Assembly (NCBI GenBank): GCA_036172665.1
Contig: CM069873.1
Span: 30,248,001 to 30,312,000, forward strand
Origin: Prosopocoilus inquinatus
Taxonomy: Eukaryota > Arthropoda > Insecta > Coleoptera > Lucanidae
Direction: 5' to 3'
Length of the DNA: 64,000 bases
Part shown: in pieces, positions 13,317 to 24,901 of the stretch
How positions within the stretch are numbered: position 1 is the first letter of the stretch
Layout: each line of letters begins with the position of its first letter
Translations under genes and position numbers: made by a program
The notes under the pieces: generated by a model
What the model saw: only the letters and a program-made list of their open reading frames with translations
What the model was told of the DNA's origin: nothing
Database searches by the model: none

Positions 13317-14243
13317 TATTTATACTTTTTATAAACGACTTACTCCAAGTAAATGTAAATGTAGAATGTAACACCATTGCTTATGCAAACGATACGGTTC
13401 TCTTTTTGAAAGCCGACACATGGAAAGAGCTGGCCACTGATGCAATCATACATTTCACAAAATGGACAGATGCCAATGCCCTCGTCATTAATCTTGATTA
13501 AACTAAATTTTTGCCGTTTGGTTGTTATACAGATGGCATCCCCAAAAGTTGAAAACCTCACACTACATGAAAATAGATGCACGATGCAATGCTGTAAATG
13601 CATAGTCAGTGAATCCCACAGTTGTACCAAGTATCTGGGAATTTATATAGACAGTCACTTGCGGTGGAACACACATATAGAAAACTGTCAGGAAAACTAG
13701 ATTGTTGCCATTTATGTTTAAAAAAACTACGAGAGGTACTCAACAAGAAGCAGCTCATGACCATTTAGTATGCACTGTTTGAATCGCAAATAAGATATGG
13801 AATTATAAGTAGATGGAGCAGAGCATATGATTGTAGAATCCGTGATATAGTAACATTGCAGAAATAGATCCTGAAAACTATTGACCATAAACCTCGGCTG
13901 TCAGAAAAAGAGGAAATGGCAAACCTGCTAATCAGAACTAAAAAAGTTATTGGAAATTCTATAGTAATTTTTTATTTATTGAGGTACTTCGTTTTGCTTT
14001 CCAGGGCCTCCTTTTGTCTAAAATTTAAAACATCATACGGTATATGCAACATTTATACTGCAGTTTTCTGTCTTTTCTTTTCCTGTACAATTGAATAATT
14101 TTTTAAATTAAGATTCTTATTACGTACAAGTGCTCAAGCACTTCTGTGATTTTCATCTGCAATTTCTATGTATTTTTTTAATTAGTTCACTTTAAGATGT
14201 ATTCGATTTACGTACAGAAGCAGTAAAATAAATCATTCATTCA

Positions 14244-15169
14244 GTACAGGCAGCGTGCAAGAAATAGTGGAACACTACCAGATATTATTTTTTTGTTTAT
14301 CTGCTGCTTAATTATTTTTAAGTATGCCTTTCAAAAACAGCTGATTGTTAACCTCCCAATAAATACTTTTAAAAAGGTTTTTCACATACTATTACGGTCC
14401 AAGGAATAATTTTGTGTCACAATCTGTCGTATCCTGAGGTGCCCGGAACAACGATATCTTTTTCATTTCTTTGGCTCTCGCATCCTATTTTGCATGTAAG
14501 CACGAAATACGTTCGCCCCATATTGCAGACGAATCTCAATGGTCCAAATTTAATTGAAATGCAAAGGTTTAAACTTCAACAAAAGCTTGTGTAAGAAATA
14601 ATTTAATGGGCATTCCTAATCGCCTAGCTGGCCGCCTCGGTATAGTCTATCTTTCATATCTTTGTTTCTCTATCACATTATCTTACGTCGGTGTGTATCA
14701 TGTGTCCACTATATTCTACTTTACGTTATTAATTTGAGTCCTAGAATTTGCAAGTCCGAGAAGGTTGACAAATAAATAAAATAAAGATGACGTGAATTAT
14801 TTCAGAGAAAAAAATGTTCAAGATATTTAAAACAAGAAGAAATGTATGAAACAAAACATTGTACAATACAAGACCTAGAAATTCTAAATCCGACTTTAAT
14901 AAGTCACTTGTAAATGTATTCTTTATTAAACAAACTGGAAAATACTGCTGAAGCATATTATTTATGAACAACCTGACGTACTTTAATAACAAATAAAATA
15001 TCTAAAGAAATGTTAACTATACAGGTTGGGTCAATTACCTCTGGCTATGGAATACACGAAAGAGCAAAAAGGCAAAAAGAATCTTATTCCACAAATATTC
15101 CACATTATTGTGACCATCGCAACAACTTTAAAATGATCAAAATTGGGCAGTTTTAATTTCAAGCTTATA
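14244..15169. other. No gene recognised
   Basis: AT-rich sequence between the LINE tail and the next TIR element. Small open frames (14412-14594 plus, 14741-14992 minus) have no recognisable motif and are treated as chance. Confidence 0.45.
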
Positions 15170-16716
15170 CAGTGTGTCCACGGATCGACTTGATAAGAGA
15201 ATAAACTTTTTTCATATCAACTTTATCCAAAAAAGTCATTCTTTGCAAAAAGTTCTGCTTCTCAAGAAACGTCGGAAACAATGCTTAGAGTGAAATCGGC
15301 ATATATGGAATACCCAATCTTTGGGCTATCATAAATTCTGAACTAAGATACTAAATATTCAGATATTTTAATTAAAAATACTTTATGTTGTTTTCCAGCG
15401 GTTGCATATAATAAATTTAAGAAATACATATTTTTCGGGAAATTAAAAAAAAAAACTGTATTTATATGATATGATTTAAAATAGCGGGTAATATATATAA
15501 TATATAATATATATATATAGTCAGTTGGGGTGATATGAAATAAGGAAAAATATGCAATACTTTAAATTAATAAGGTGAAATATCATACTAATCTACACCA
15601 TAACAAACTATCTTTGGAGTAAAAAAAAACACTTTTATTTTAAAAAATACCCCAAAATACATTTTTCTGGTACCGCGCGAAAACTTCCAAAACGATAAAA
15701 TCACAAAATCATGTACTGTAAAGTTATACAATCTTATCGGCTGAGAACCTCTGTAGTAGTGACCTGCAATACCAAAACTCATGTTAATGCCAAATTCGTA
15801 TAACAGATGGCGCTTCTTATTTCAAAAATACCGGGTATTCCATATTTGTCGGCCTATTCCATACACGCCGACTTTACTCTATACTTAGATTTTGAATTAC
15901 AGTCTGTCTGGAAACCCAAACTGTCTTAATTTTATGATGTAGAAATGTAGATTTTAGACAAAAATGCATTAAAATCAAAAATTCTGCAGTATAAACAACT
16001 TCAAAAATCACACATACATTAAATTTTTCTGACTAAAGGGTGTCTAAAATATTCAAATATCTGGATTTATAGAAAAAAATTAAATTTTGTTGTTATTGAT
16101 TGGCATTCTGTGTAAGAACATTCATCTTCTCTGAAAACTTCAGAAACCGTAAAGTTTGAATTTTGAAATACAAAGTGCCTCAAAATTACATATTTTTGAT
16201 TTTCTATTATTCAATTTTCTGCTAATAGTATTTTATTTTACTCTTTCGCATTCGATACTAATCCGATTTCATCGAATTTTTAAAAGCAATCGGAATGGTT
16301 CAGGTGACATCATTGTATCGGGAAACTTCTCATAAAAAAGATCAATCACATATTCTTGGGGAAAATTCCATAACATTTTATCAAATAAACGGATTCTTCC
16401 TTGGCCAACATTCTTGATAGTAATCATGCCAAATGTTAAAACTTATCTAATAAAAATGTCAGCTGTCTGTTCCTTTAAAAAATTTTTTGTTATAAAATTG
16501 TGCAATGTAACTGTTCAGTAATAAATACATTACTTTAATTTCTAAAACTTAAAATTTAGAAATTTGGATTTATTAGACAGACTGCAGTTCAAAATGTAAA
16601 TTTAAGCACTGTTTCTGGACTTTCTTGACAAGAAGAACTTTTCGTAAAGAATAAGTTTTTGCATAAAGTTGATATTAAAAAAAATCCTCTTGTCAAGTTG
16701 ATTCGTGGACGCACTG
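15170..16716. mobile_element. 1.55-kb non-coding TIR transposon
   Basis: The left end CAGTGTGTCCACGGATCGAC pairs with the right end, which reverse complemented reads CAGTGCGTCCACGAATCAAC. Similarity continues about 100 bp inward through TATCAACTTTATCC and AAAGTTCT. TA precedes the left end; the right flank is TG, so one flank has changed. No transposase frame is visible. A second inverted pair (ATATGGAATACCC at about 15303, its complement ending at about 15843) suggests a smaller nested element. Confidence 0.65.
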
Positions 16717-16791
16717 TGTGTGAAAAAGGTATGTGTTTGCTCTACTCTCTCACACCTGTTATTAAAACCATTAATATGTGACACAACTATA

Positions 16792-17397
16792 TATTGGGTG
16801 TCTCATAACCTACGAAGGAGATTAAAAGGGTAGCTAGAGAAGATCAAACAAAAAAATTTTTCTTATAATTTTTTGGTAAAAAAGCAATAACTAAAAAGTT
16901 ACAAGAGTTTAAAGCGAAATTAATTAAGAAGCAAAAGTTACTCCCTGTAGTAATATTTTACATTTAAATTCAAATTTGAGGCATTTATGAGTTAATTGAA
17001 CACTGCTTTACAATAAACAAGTATTTAAAAAAATGTAGTCACGTTAAAGTAACGGCTATTTCATTTTTTTTAATGCCAAAAAATGGGTTTTCATAACGTT
17101 GTACATACACCGCCTACTAATTAAAAACAAAACTAGGAAACAGATTAACACAGACATTTTATGAATGATGGTTTTTGATAAATTTAGAGTTTATTTAATA
17201 ATAAAGTTGCATTTTGTGAAATAATTTTGATTAATTAAGAAGCTGTAGGTGTAAATTTAAGAAAAAATTAAGAAAGTTAAACTGATGTAACTTATTATTA
17301 TTGGGTTTTGGTCAAAAGCGAATTAAGAAAAAAGCTTTATTTTAATGTCCTACAGCTGCCTTTTCAATCTCCTCCGTAGGTTGTGAGACACCCAGTA
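16792..17397. mobile_element. MITE family A, copy 1
   Basis: Starts TATTGGGTGTCTCATAACCT and ends with the reverse complement of TACTGGGTGTCTCACAACCT; the inverted repeat is about 30 bp and includes TA at each end. About 600 bp, non-coding. The interior, including TTACAAGAGTTTAAAGCG and AAGTTACTCCCTGTAGTAA, is shared with the element at 43621-44238. Confidence 0.85.
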
Positions 17398-20300
17398 TAT
17401 GCCGAGACTTCACTTCAGTACTCTCCTACTCTTGTACTAACGCGGACATTTAAAAGACAACAATCGAAGCTGTGATTAAAACTAATGCATAAAAGAGATA
17501 AGATTGATTTTCTCAGTTTTATTGTTTTTAATTTTAATGTCCAGTAATAAACCCTAAAGGAAAATCTTTCTTGCAATTTAACACTACGCAAATGCTCATA
17601 TTCTGCCGGCAGTATTTGAACGTGATTTCCAAACTTCACGGATTTCGTTTTAGAAAATCAAGCAATAAAACCGCATTGTTTCTCAGCAATAAAACAATGA
17701 AAAATAGCTCTCAAAATAGAGTTACTGCCAACGAATACACGGAAATTCAATTTAATTTATAAAGACTTCCTGCACTCACAGCGATTATTGTTGCTGAAAA
17801 TAAACAAGCATCATGATTTTCGAAATACGTCCTGTAGAGGAACAGTTACAAATTTTTAATCTACGACGACGACGGAGAATTCGTTTACGCAAATTTCCTC
17901 ACCAACGCCATTCTTATTAAGGTTAAGAGAAAAAATAAATAGGAAAATTTATTCGTTGGCTATTTGGGCTTAACGAACGAGGCAGAAAAAATATAATATA
18001 ACCGGGAGTGGAAGATTTTTTCAGTTGGTTCTGACACGTAAATGTATTAAGGAAGCCTTAGCTTTCATTCCTAATTGAAAAAGTTGTCTGCTGGGCGAGA
18101 AGAGAATATTTTGAATGATTAATGCACGAAGTGCGTAATGAAAGTGCCTGATTTTCTTACAGGATTTTTTAAGCATGTTTAAAATTTCGCAGACACCTCA
18201 GCATAAATGATGAAAGCGAAACAAACTTATTTATAAAAAGGATTATAAGTACACTTATCAAATAAATATTTTTTTTTTCACTTTTCATTTAAACAAAAAA
18301 TTAATATGTAAGCAATAAATAAAGTGAATCACAAAACCTGAGCGAGCTAAATGAAAATATCTGCAAAAATAATATGAAACAATTAGTTACAGAAATGTAA
18401 AATTTGAAAATATAAAATATCAGATAAATACGAAAATCAATACTAAACATGTACACGCAAAGTACAATTTGTAGCTAAAGGTCAAAAGTCTCTTTCCAGA
18501 CATTGATATGCATCGTGTATGAAGCATGAAATTAAAGCTTTGACACTTAGCAGTACATTTTCCTGACTCCCGGATTAGCTATAAGAAAGTTTTAAATGTC
18601 AGCCGGAGTTTGCATATTAAAGTGTTCCGCTCCGGGCCAATTTCTTTTCTATAGAAGCGAATGACAACGAATTTATACGTTAACTGAAATTTACATCTAA
18701 TGAAAGCCAAAATTTGCTACTCTTGCGAAATTTTAATGAAATTAAAAAGAATTTACAAATTCAGCAATATGTTTTAGTAAAAAAATTTAATGTGGTGGTT
18801 TAAACATCAAAAATCGACATTTTATACCAATCATTGATTGCATAATACTGTAATTAATTGTGAAAGAAAGTTTTGGCTGTGAATTAGTAGGGCACCACAA
18901 TCCACAATTAATTTAACCAACGATTTTTAATTTATTTTCCCTCGCCCCCTATTAAAACAAAATTGTTAGCAGCTTATTATTTATTTATTGTATTATTTAG
19001 AAGTAACGTCAAAGAGCCTCAGAATTAATTATTCATGTTAAAGGTTTATTGTTTATTGTAGAAACAATGTCAAAGAGCTTCAGAATTGCATACCGCTTAA
19101 GTACGACACGATAGTGGATAACCGGTATATTTCTTATAAGAAAAAAAATATTTAAATTTTAGAAAGATGCTATTCGATGAAATAAATTTACGTTTTATTA
19201 ATTTATTTATGCGTTTCTAGAGAGGAATTTTGTTTTGTGAATGAGTTGTATATTTGTGCAAGTAAAAACCGAATTTATCTGTTTGCGTTTTAAAAAGCTT
19301 CGGAAATTTATGGTTTTCACGTTTTTCTTATGTCAAATACTGCCAAATTTCTTCTAAAGGAAATAGAACAAGTTCGTATTGAATCCATCCATTTTTTTCT
19401 GTAAATATCGATTTATTTGTATTTTTGTTTCAAAATAGTGCACTGTTACACTGGATTTCTAAGAAGCTTTCTTAAAATAATTATTTATTTAAAATATTTC
19501 TTTAAATATGAAACGTTTTCTTCTGATTAACTTTCCTATGAGAAACAATGCCAATCTGAAACAAAATATTTTCGAAATAGCGACAAAAAAATTATGTATG
19601 ATATACTATCTCGGTTCTATTCTACACTCATCGAGAATTTAATTATTCTGAGTGTTTGGAAATTGCTAGTGCAAAGAAAAAAACTGTGGCACCTGAAAGT
19701 TCTAAGAAATCCAAGAAACCCATTTTTTCCATAAAATAACAACATGTCCGTCAACTCATTATTTATATACACAGCATTAATTTCGGTGATGTAATAATAA
19801 TGTACCGAATTGTGACTGTTGTGGCAGCTTGTTACCTTAACTCAGTGGCGCAACAACACTTTCGGCCAAATTTTTAGTGATTTTTAACTGAGAAACTAAT
19901 CACCATCACCAGTTACCAATTTTTTTTGTGTGCTAACAACTTCCAAACACCCTGTATAAACTATTGTAGTAGTGCGTATTAGGTAATAATATACATTTTA
20001 TGCACCGACCTTCTTTCAAGAACATTTGTGAATGCCAAGCTATTCATTATTTGATCATTTCTCAAGACCTGTTTCCTTTTCACAAAATATTTGCATTCAT
20101 GCGTCATAACTAAAACACGTTTCTATTGTCCAGCATTAGCAATTACTAGAATAAACATAGAAATGACTAAAATTGGAAAAACAAGAACCTAATTAACTAG
20201 GATTTGCTGCTTATTTCACTGCCTAATTGGGTCTAATTAATTCAGTTGCCGGATTAGTTAACATGTTTACGCTTGGAATTCAATTTGTCGATATTTTATT

Positions 20301-20824
20301 TGCATACGCCAATTATTTAATTAATTGGCATACGTCTAATTAAAATGAGATTTTTTTTAACTGGTGTATAAAATTGGAAGTGTGAAAGTAAAAATGAAAG
20401 TTATATGCAGTCAAACAATAAATTTCGTGGTATTATGTACAGTCATGCTTTTTAGTAATGTCTCCCCTGCAAATGTTAAATTGCGCCCTATGCTTTCTGG
20501 CGCTATAAAAGTTAAACAGACAAGCAAACGAGAAAGCAGGTAAACAAACACAAAATTAAAGTGAGAAATAAAATTCAACATGTTTGTTTACGTTTTAGAT
20601 TGTGACAAAAAATTTTATTTACATTACATTATTACATTACTTTTAATTGTGACTGATGATAAATACAAATTTGATTCTTTTGTGATTTTTTTCAGTCAGT
20701 TTTTCGTTTATTATTTTTAGTTAAACAAATTATAAAAACAAAAAAAATACTCGTATGAGAGAAAATAAAAGAACATAATTATAGCGAAGAAGAAAAATGG
20801 TCCCTATTGTACAATTGTACTTAC
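17398..20824. other. Non-coding, probable intron of the hnRNP L-like gene
   Basis: No coding signal recognised on either strand. If the exon at 20825-20941 is real, this stretch lies downstream of it in the same gene. I looked for the rest of the second RRM on the minus strand and did not find it, so the next exon may be outside the window. Confidence 0.4.
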
Positions 20825-20941
20825 CACGGTGATAGGATACATGGGGTTGATTATAGTGAAGAGTAATACGTGATTAGGCTTGGTGTCATCTTGTCTTTTT
20901 CTTCTAGGCTCGTCACTAGCTCCGTAATTTCCGGTGTGTGA
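20825..20941 (-). CDS. hnRNP L / smooth-type RNA-binding protein, single internal exon
   Basis: On the minus strand a pyrimidine-containing acceptor (TCATTTCAG) precedes a 117-bp open segment of exactly 39 codons, followed by the strong donor GTAAGT. The peptide ends NHVLLFTIINPMYPITV, which I recognise as the start of the second RNA-recognition motif of the hnRNP L / PTB family (Drosophila smooth is the insect member). The preceding part is a basic linker (EPRRKRQDD). These proteins bind CA-rich RNA and regulate splicing in the nucleus. Only this exon was found; the first RRM and the rest of the second are missing from view. Phase is 0 at both ends. A retrocopy is unlikely because both splice sites are intact. 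The family call is from memory of the motif, not a search. Confidence 0.85.
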
Positions 20942-23527
20942 CTGAAATGAGAATTCTTGTGTAAACATCAAATTAAATAGTACCTTAAAACAAAGTATTT
21001 TCAAAAATATGTAAGTATGAGTTGATTACGTTATAAAAATCTATGAATATTTTCTACATAATATGTAAAACATGTTTACAAAACCGGAAACTATGACCTT
21101 TACTTTAACCCCACTCTATCAGACGACAACTAATTTATTTTGTGTTCACAGTGTTGTTTATTACTATTATTTTATGTAAATCACTATTCGAACGAAACCA
21201 AAAAGGCGAAAACTGAACTAAACCGAATTGAATTATTTTCCTACATTATAAGTAACAGAAGTCAAAGTTGTCAAGTTAACATGAAACTGAAAAGTATAAT
21301 AATAAAGCAAAGAAATTATTCTTTTACGGTTTCCCTTGTTTAAAAGTATCGTATAATATAGTTTATTCCAGTTTAATGGAACTCATGTCATGTCATGAGT
21401 CATGACATTTGCAAACTAGTCACTTAAATGAAATTCGCAAGACTCATCTACCAGTTATATTAGAACAATCAACGAATCATTGGCATGCATGACAACATAA
21501 AACTCTAGGAAATAAAGTACATGCTTCATTTTATATTTGGAATCGTTAACGATGACATCTTTCTTACTCAGACATCTACAAATAATAATATTTTTACGTT
21601 TAGAATTTGAATATATCATGATTTAATTCTGAATTTTGTAATGGATAATTTACTAGACAAAACATTGTGAAAGTAATTCTGGAAACTTTTAAACACAGAA
21701 TCATATACCTAATCCATTTTTCAAAAAAATATGCAATCTACTATTTTTAAAATTCCAAGCAAACTTCCTAATTCATAAAAGATAATTTGATTTGCACATG
21801 TTACAAAAATTAAAATAAATATTAAAATTGAAGAAGATGTATTATTAGAGATACTTTCTTAGATAAAATTCATTTTAGAAAAATTATATTTGCTATCTAA
21901 CAGATTTTTTTAAATATATTCAAAAAAATGTGGCAATCAAATGTGTAGTATGTACAATCATAATTAAAAGCAGTGCCGCCCCAACGTGAAGTCGCAGTCT
22001 AAAAGGTAAATGAACGGTTTCAGTGGTCACAAGGCATTGTATCACAATTTATAGTCATTGCTAAAAAGCATAACTGTACATCATTTTTGATCATCTCCAC
22101 AAATAAAAACTGAATTTCAATATTTAGTCTACACTTTTTAAATCTAGACTAGAAAACATTTTCAAAAAATTAAAAATATAAATACGCACTAACTACTTAA
22201 TGCGGTGAAATTTACTAACTTGTTTACAATGTTAAAAACCCCGCAAATAAAATAGTAAATAGCAATTAAATCCAGATGCTACGCATTGCTTCCAACAACC
22301 TGTTAAATATACCGAAATGTAAAAGCTAACCTGGCTGAAAGCGAAGCAGGAATGTGTACGCGAAAACATACTTATTTCTAAGTACAATAACTTCGGGAGA
22401 CAAACAGTCAGCGACACTGATTTAGAGCTTTTTAAATGCAAGTTTGCATGCTCGAGCTGAAACAAAGGGGAAACAACACATTTGTATTCATGCATTTTTT
22501 AAACCCATCTAGAATGAAAGCTTGATGATTCTGGTTTTAAAAAGGGCGACTTCATCACATATAATTAAAGTTTCTGCAAGGCTACTGCCTACTTATTTTA
22601 AAATATAAGAGACTTTCAAAATGTAACAAAGCGAAAAGCAGCGCAAAATAATAATACTATACAGGCAAAGTCAGATTTATACGTAAACCTAATCTGTCAA
22701 GCGGGGCGTGAAATGTGCAGAAGGCCAAACCAGCAACAAGGTGAAACGCATACATACAAGTATATGAAACCTCTACCCTACAGATATTCTCATACCCAAG
22801 CTCGGAGCAATTATAACACATCTGGATAAGCTTAGGAATGCAAAGATTTTAGAACATTAATTTTCTCTCCGTCCCTGTGAATTAGAGGCAATTAACATAA
22901 ACTGGAACGAGCTTTTCCGGTAGGCTGAGAATCATTCATCGACTTTCAGTCACATTTTGTACAATTTCGTAATCTTCGTGTAAAAGTTTTACTTGCAGTT
23001 TTATAAAATTAAAACGCAAGTGCATTTGGGTCACTTAGAGTTTTCGATGCACTTCAGTAGATCTCTCTCGTTCCGGTTTAATTTTTGAAATAAAATATCT
23101 TGTAACGATAAATGAATGCTTAGGTAGAATGAAAAAAGTACTTTGCAATTATATCGAATGCCACAAGGCATAAAAATAACATGAATTTCACGAATGAATG
23201 ATTAAATAATTCGACTGCTTTGTTTTATTTTTAATTATTGAAAAGCAAGTTTTTATTTCGTTTAAATTAGTTTCTAAATTTTGTCGTTAACATTTAGATT
23301 ATTAAAATGAAATTTTAGAATGTGGGTTAAAATTTAATTGTCATTGAAAAGAATGTTAAGCCCATCAATGAGCTAAGTAATATGTAATAAATAAATTACA
23401 TATTAATTAGAATGGAAGTATGTATGTTACACACAGGTTCAGAAAACATTTTTTTTTGTTTTCATTAAAAAAAAGGCATTGATCGTATTCAATTCAAAAG
23501 TACAAGTGATTTTCTCATGCTCAATCA
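20942..23527. other. Non-coding, probable intron
   Basis: No exon, RNA gene or clear transposon end recognised. A small direct repeat TCATG lies near 21,390. Treated as intron or upstream DNA of the hnRNP L-like gene. Confidence 0.4.
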
Positions 23528-23904
23528 GGGCTATTCTGTAACACTGATATGCATATCAATTGATATGGTCTTAAGTAATAATTGAAGAGAACTTGATACG
23601 ATTTCATAATAATTCAAGTCGATTTCCGACTGCCAATTGAAGAGAAATGCATATTCATAGCTATTCTGTAACATTGACATGCATATTAACTGATGTGGTC
23701 TTCAATAATTGAAGAGAACTTATACGATTTCATAACAATGCCGACCGCCAATTGAAGAGAGAGCATATTAACTCGATATCACACTTGATATGGATTGCAA
23801 GTTGTTATGAAACTGTTTACAGAATACCGATTTTGCAAGGTGATTTGAGACATAGCAATAATTGTTACATATCAAGTCCATGGCAATATTACAGAATAGA
23901 CCCC
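23528..23904. mobile_element. MITE family B copy with internal tandem duplication
   Basis: The left end GGGCTATTCTGTAACACTGA faces a right end whose complement reads GGGGTCTATTCTGTAATATT. Inside, a block of about 125 bp containing GCTATTCTGTAAC, ATTGAAGAGAACTT and CCAATTGAAGAGA is present twice in direct orientation (about 23530-23655 and 23656-23770). The CTATTCTGTA terminus is shared with the element at 50189-50405. Non-coding. Confidence 0.6.
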
Positions 23905-24897
23905 AATATCTAGCTAAGTACTCCCCATTTTTAAAATGAATTTTCATTTAATCATAGTTAAAAGCGTAAGTAACTAAAATTTATTCCAAAAATATACATG
24001 TTTATTCAGTAATGAGCGGAGATTTAATATTTTCCCAGCTTATCGGGCAGAGGCGCATTGAATTATACGCCGTGTGAGAAGCGCATATGCGATTCTTCCA
24101 GCTTCATTTTCGCATGTTAATGACCAAATATTACGACGCATCGCCGACTAAATCAATGTCATTTCACTAACCGATAATTTCGGTAAATGTAAATTCTTCT
24201 CTGTGTGTTTAAACTCAGTTAAAAGAGTAAATAAGTAAAATGTATACAAAAGATAAACTCTAGTGTTTCTTGTTCCTAACATAAACAATAAAGGACTTGT
24301 TTGACTTTTTGTCCAGATATAAATGCACGCACGGTTTTACGCAAATGTTTGTTTATTCACGCAAACTAATTATACCCTGGAATGCGTTTGCAAATTTCTC
24401 CGTGTCACCTCAAGAACGCGTTCTATTTCTTTCTCCTGCACGTAAAACAACAAAGTAAATAGCTTCCAAAGATTTGTGAATGCGACTTAAGAGACATTCA
24501 GCAAAGCAGGAACTCATCTTCGCATTTCGCAACAATTTATTTTTCATTAAACGCCCTCGCTGCCAAATATCACAAGCACTCACAAACTTTTTTATCTCAA
24601 ACATTTAATTTGTTTGAACAGTATTAACATGTAACTTTTATATTTTATTACGTAACGAACGACAGATTTGTCTTTAATTTAATCAAAATTCAAAAATTTA
24701 CAGTTTTTTTACCATAGCAAAATGTATAAGGAGTCGATAGAATATTAAAGAATTTTTATTTATGGTTGGCATACGCATGATATAAAATCCTGTATTGTGA
24801 TCAAGGAGACCCTATTTTTAAATTTGCGTAAAAATACTACGCGAATTTCAATAGGCTACAGCTGGCGTAACAAAACATCTCCGACAGATTTGTGTCG
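23905..24897. other. No gene recognised
   Basis: AT-rich DNA upstream of the gypsy insertion. No open frame with a recognisable motif. Confidence 0.45.
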
Positions 24898-24901
24898 AGT
24901 T

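Larger units (their letters stand above)
7763..14243 (+). pseudogene. Degenerate jockey-like LINE reverse transcriptase, interrupted twice
   Basis: Three separated pieces belong to one non-LTR reverse transcriptase. The first (7763-7968) has VPIHKDGDKTD and YRPISLIS. The second (11536-11743) has LAIFIDLSKAFDSVN and a GVPQG-type stretch. The third (13317 onward) has FILFINDLL, then AYANDTVLF, where the usual YADD catalytic motif carries Asn, and later YLGIYIDSHLRWNTHIE typical of the C-terminal part. After about 13,500 the reading needs several frame changes and passes stops. The 3' end is near 14,243, where AAATAAATCATTCATTCA looks like a LINE tail. The gaps are filled by the elements at 7969-11535 and 11744-13316. 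At the second gap the reading resumes directly if the Tc1 element and one TA are set aside. The copy is 5' truncated and inactive. Confidence 0.85.
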
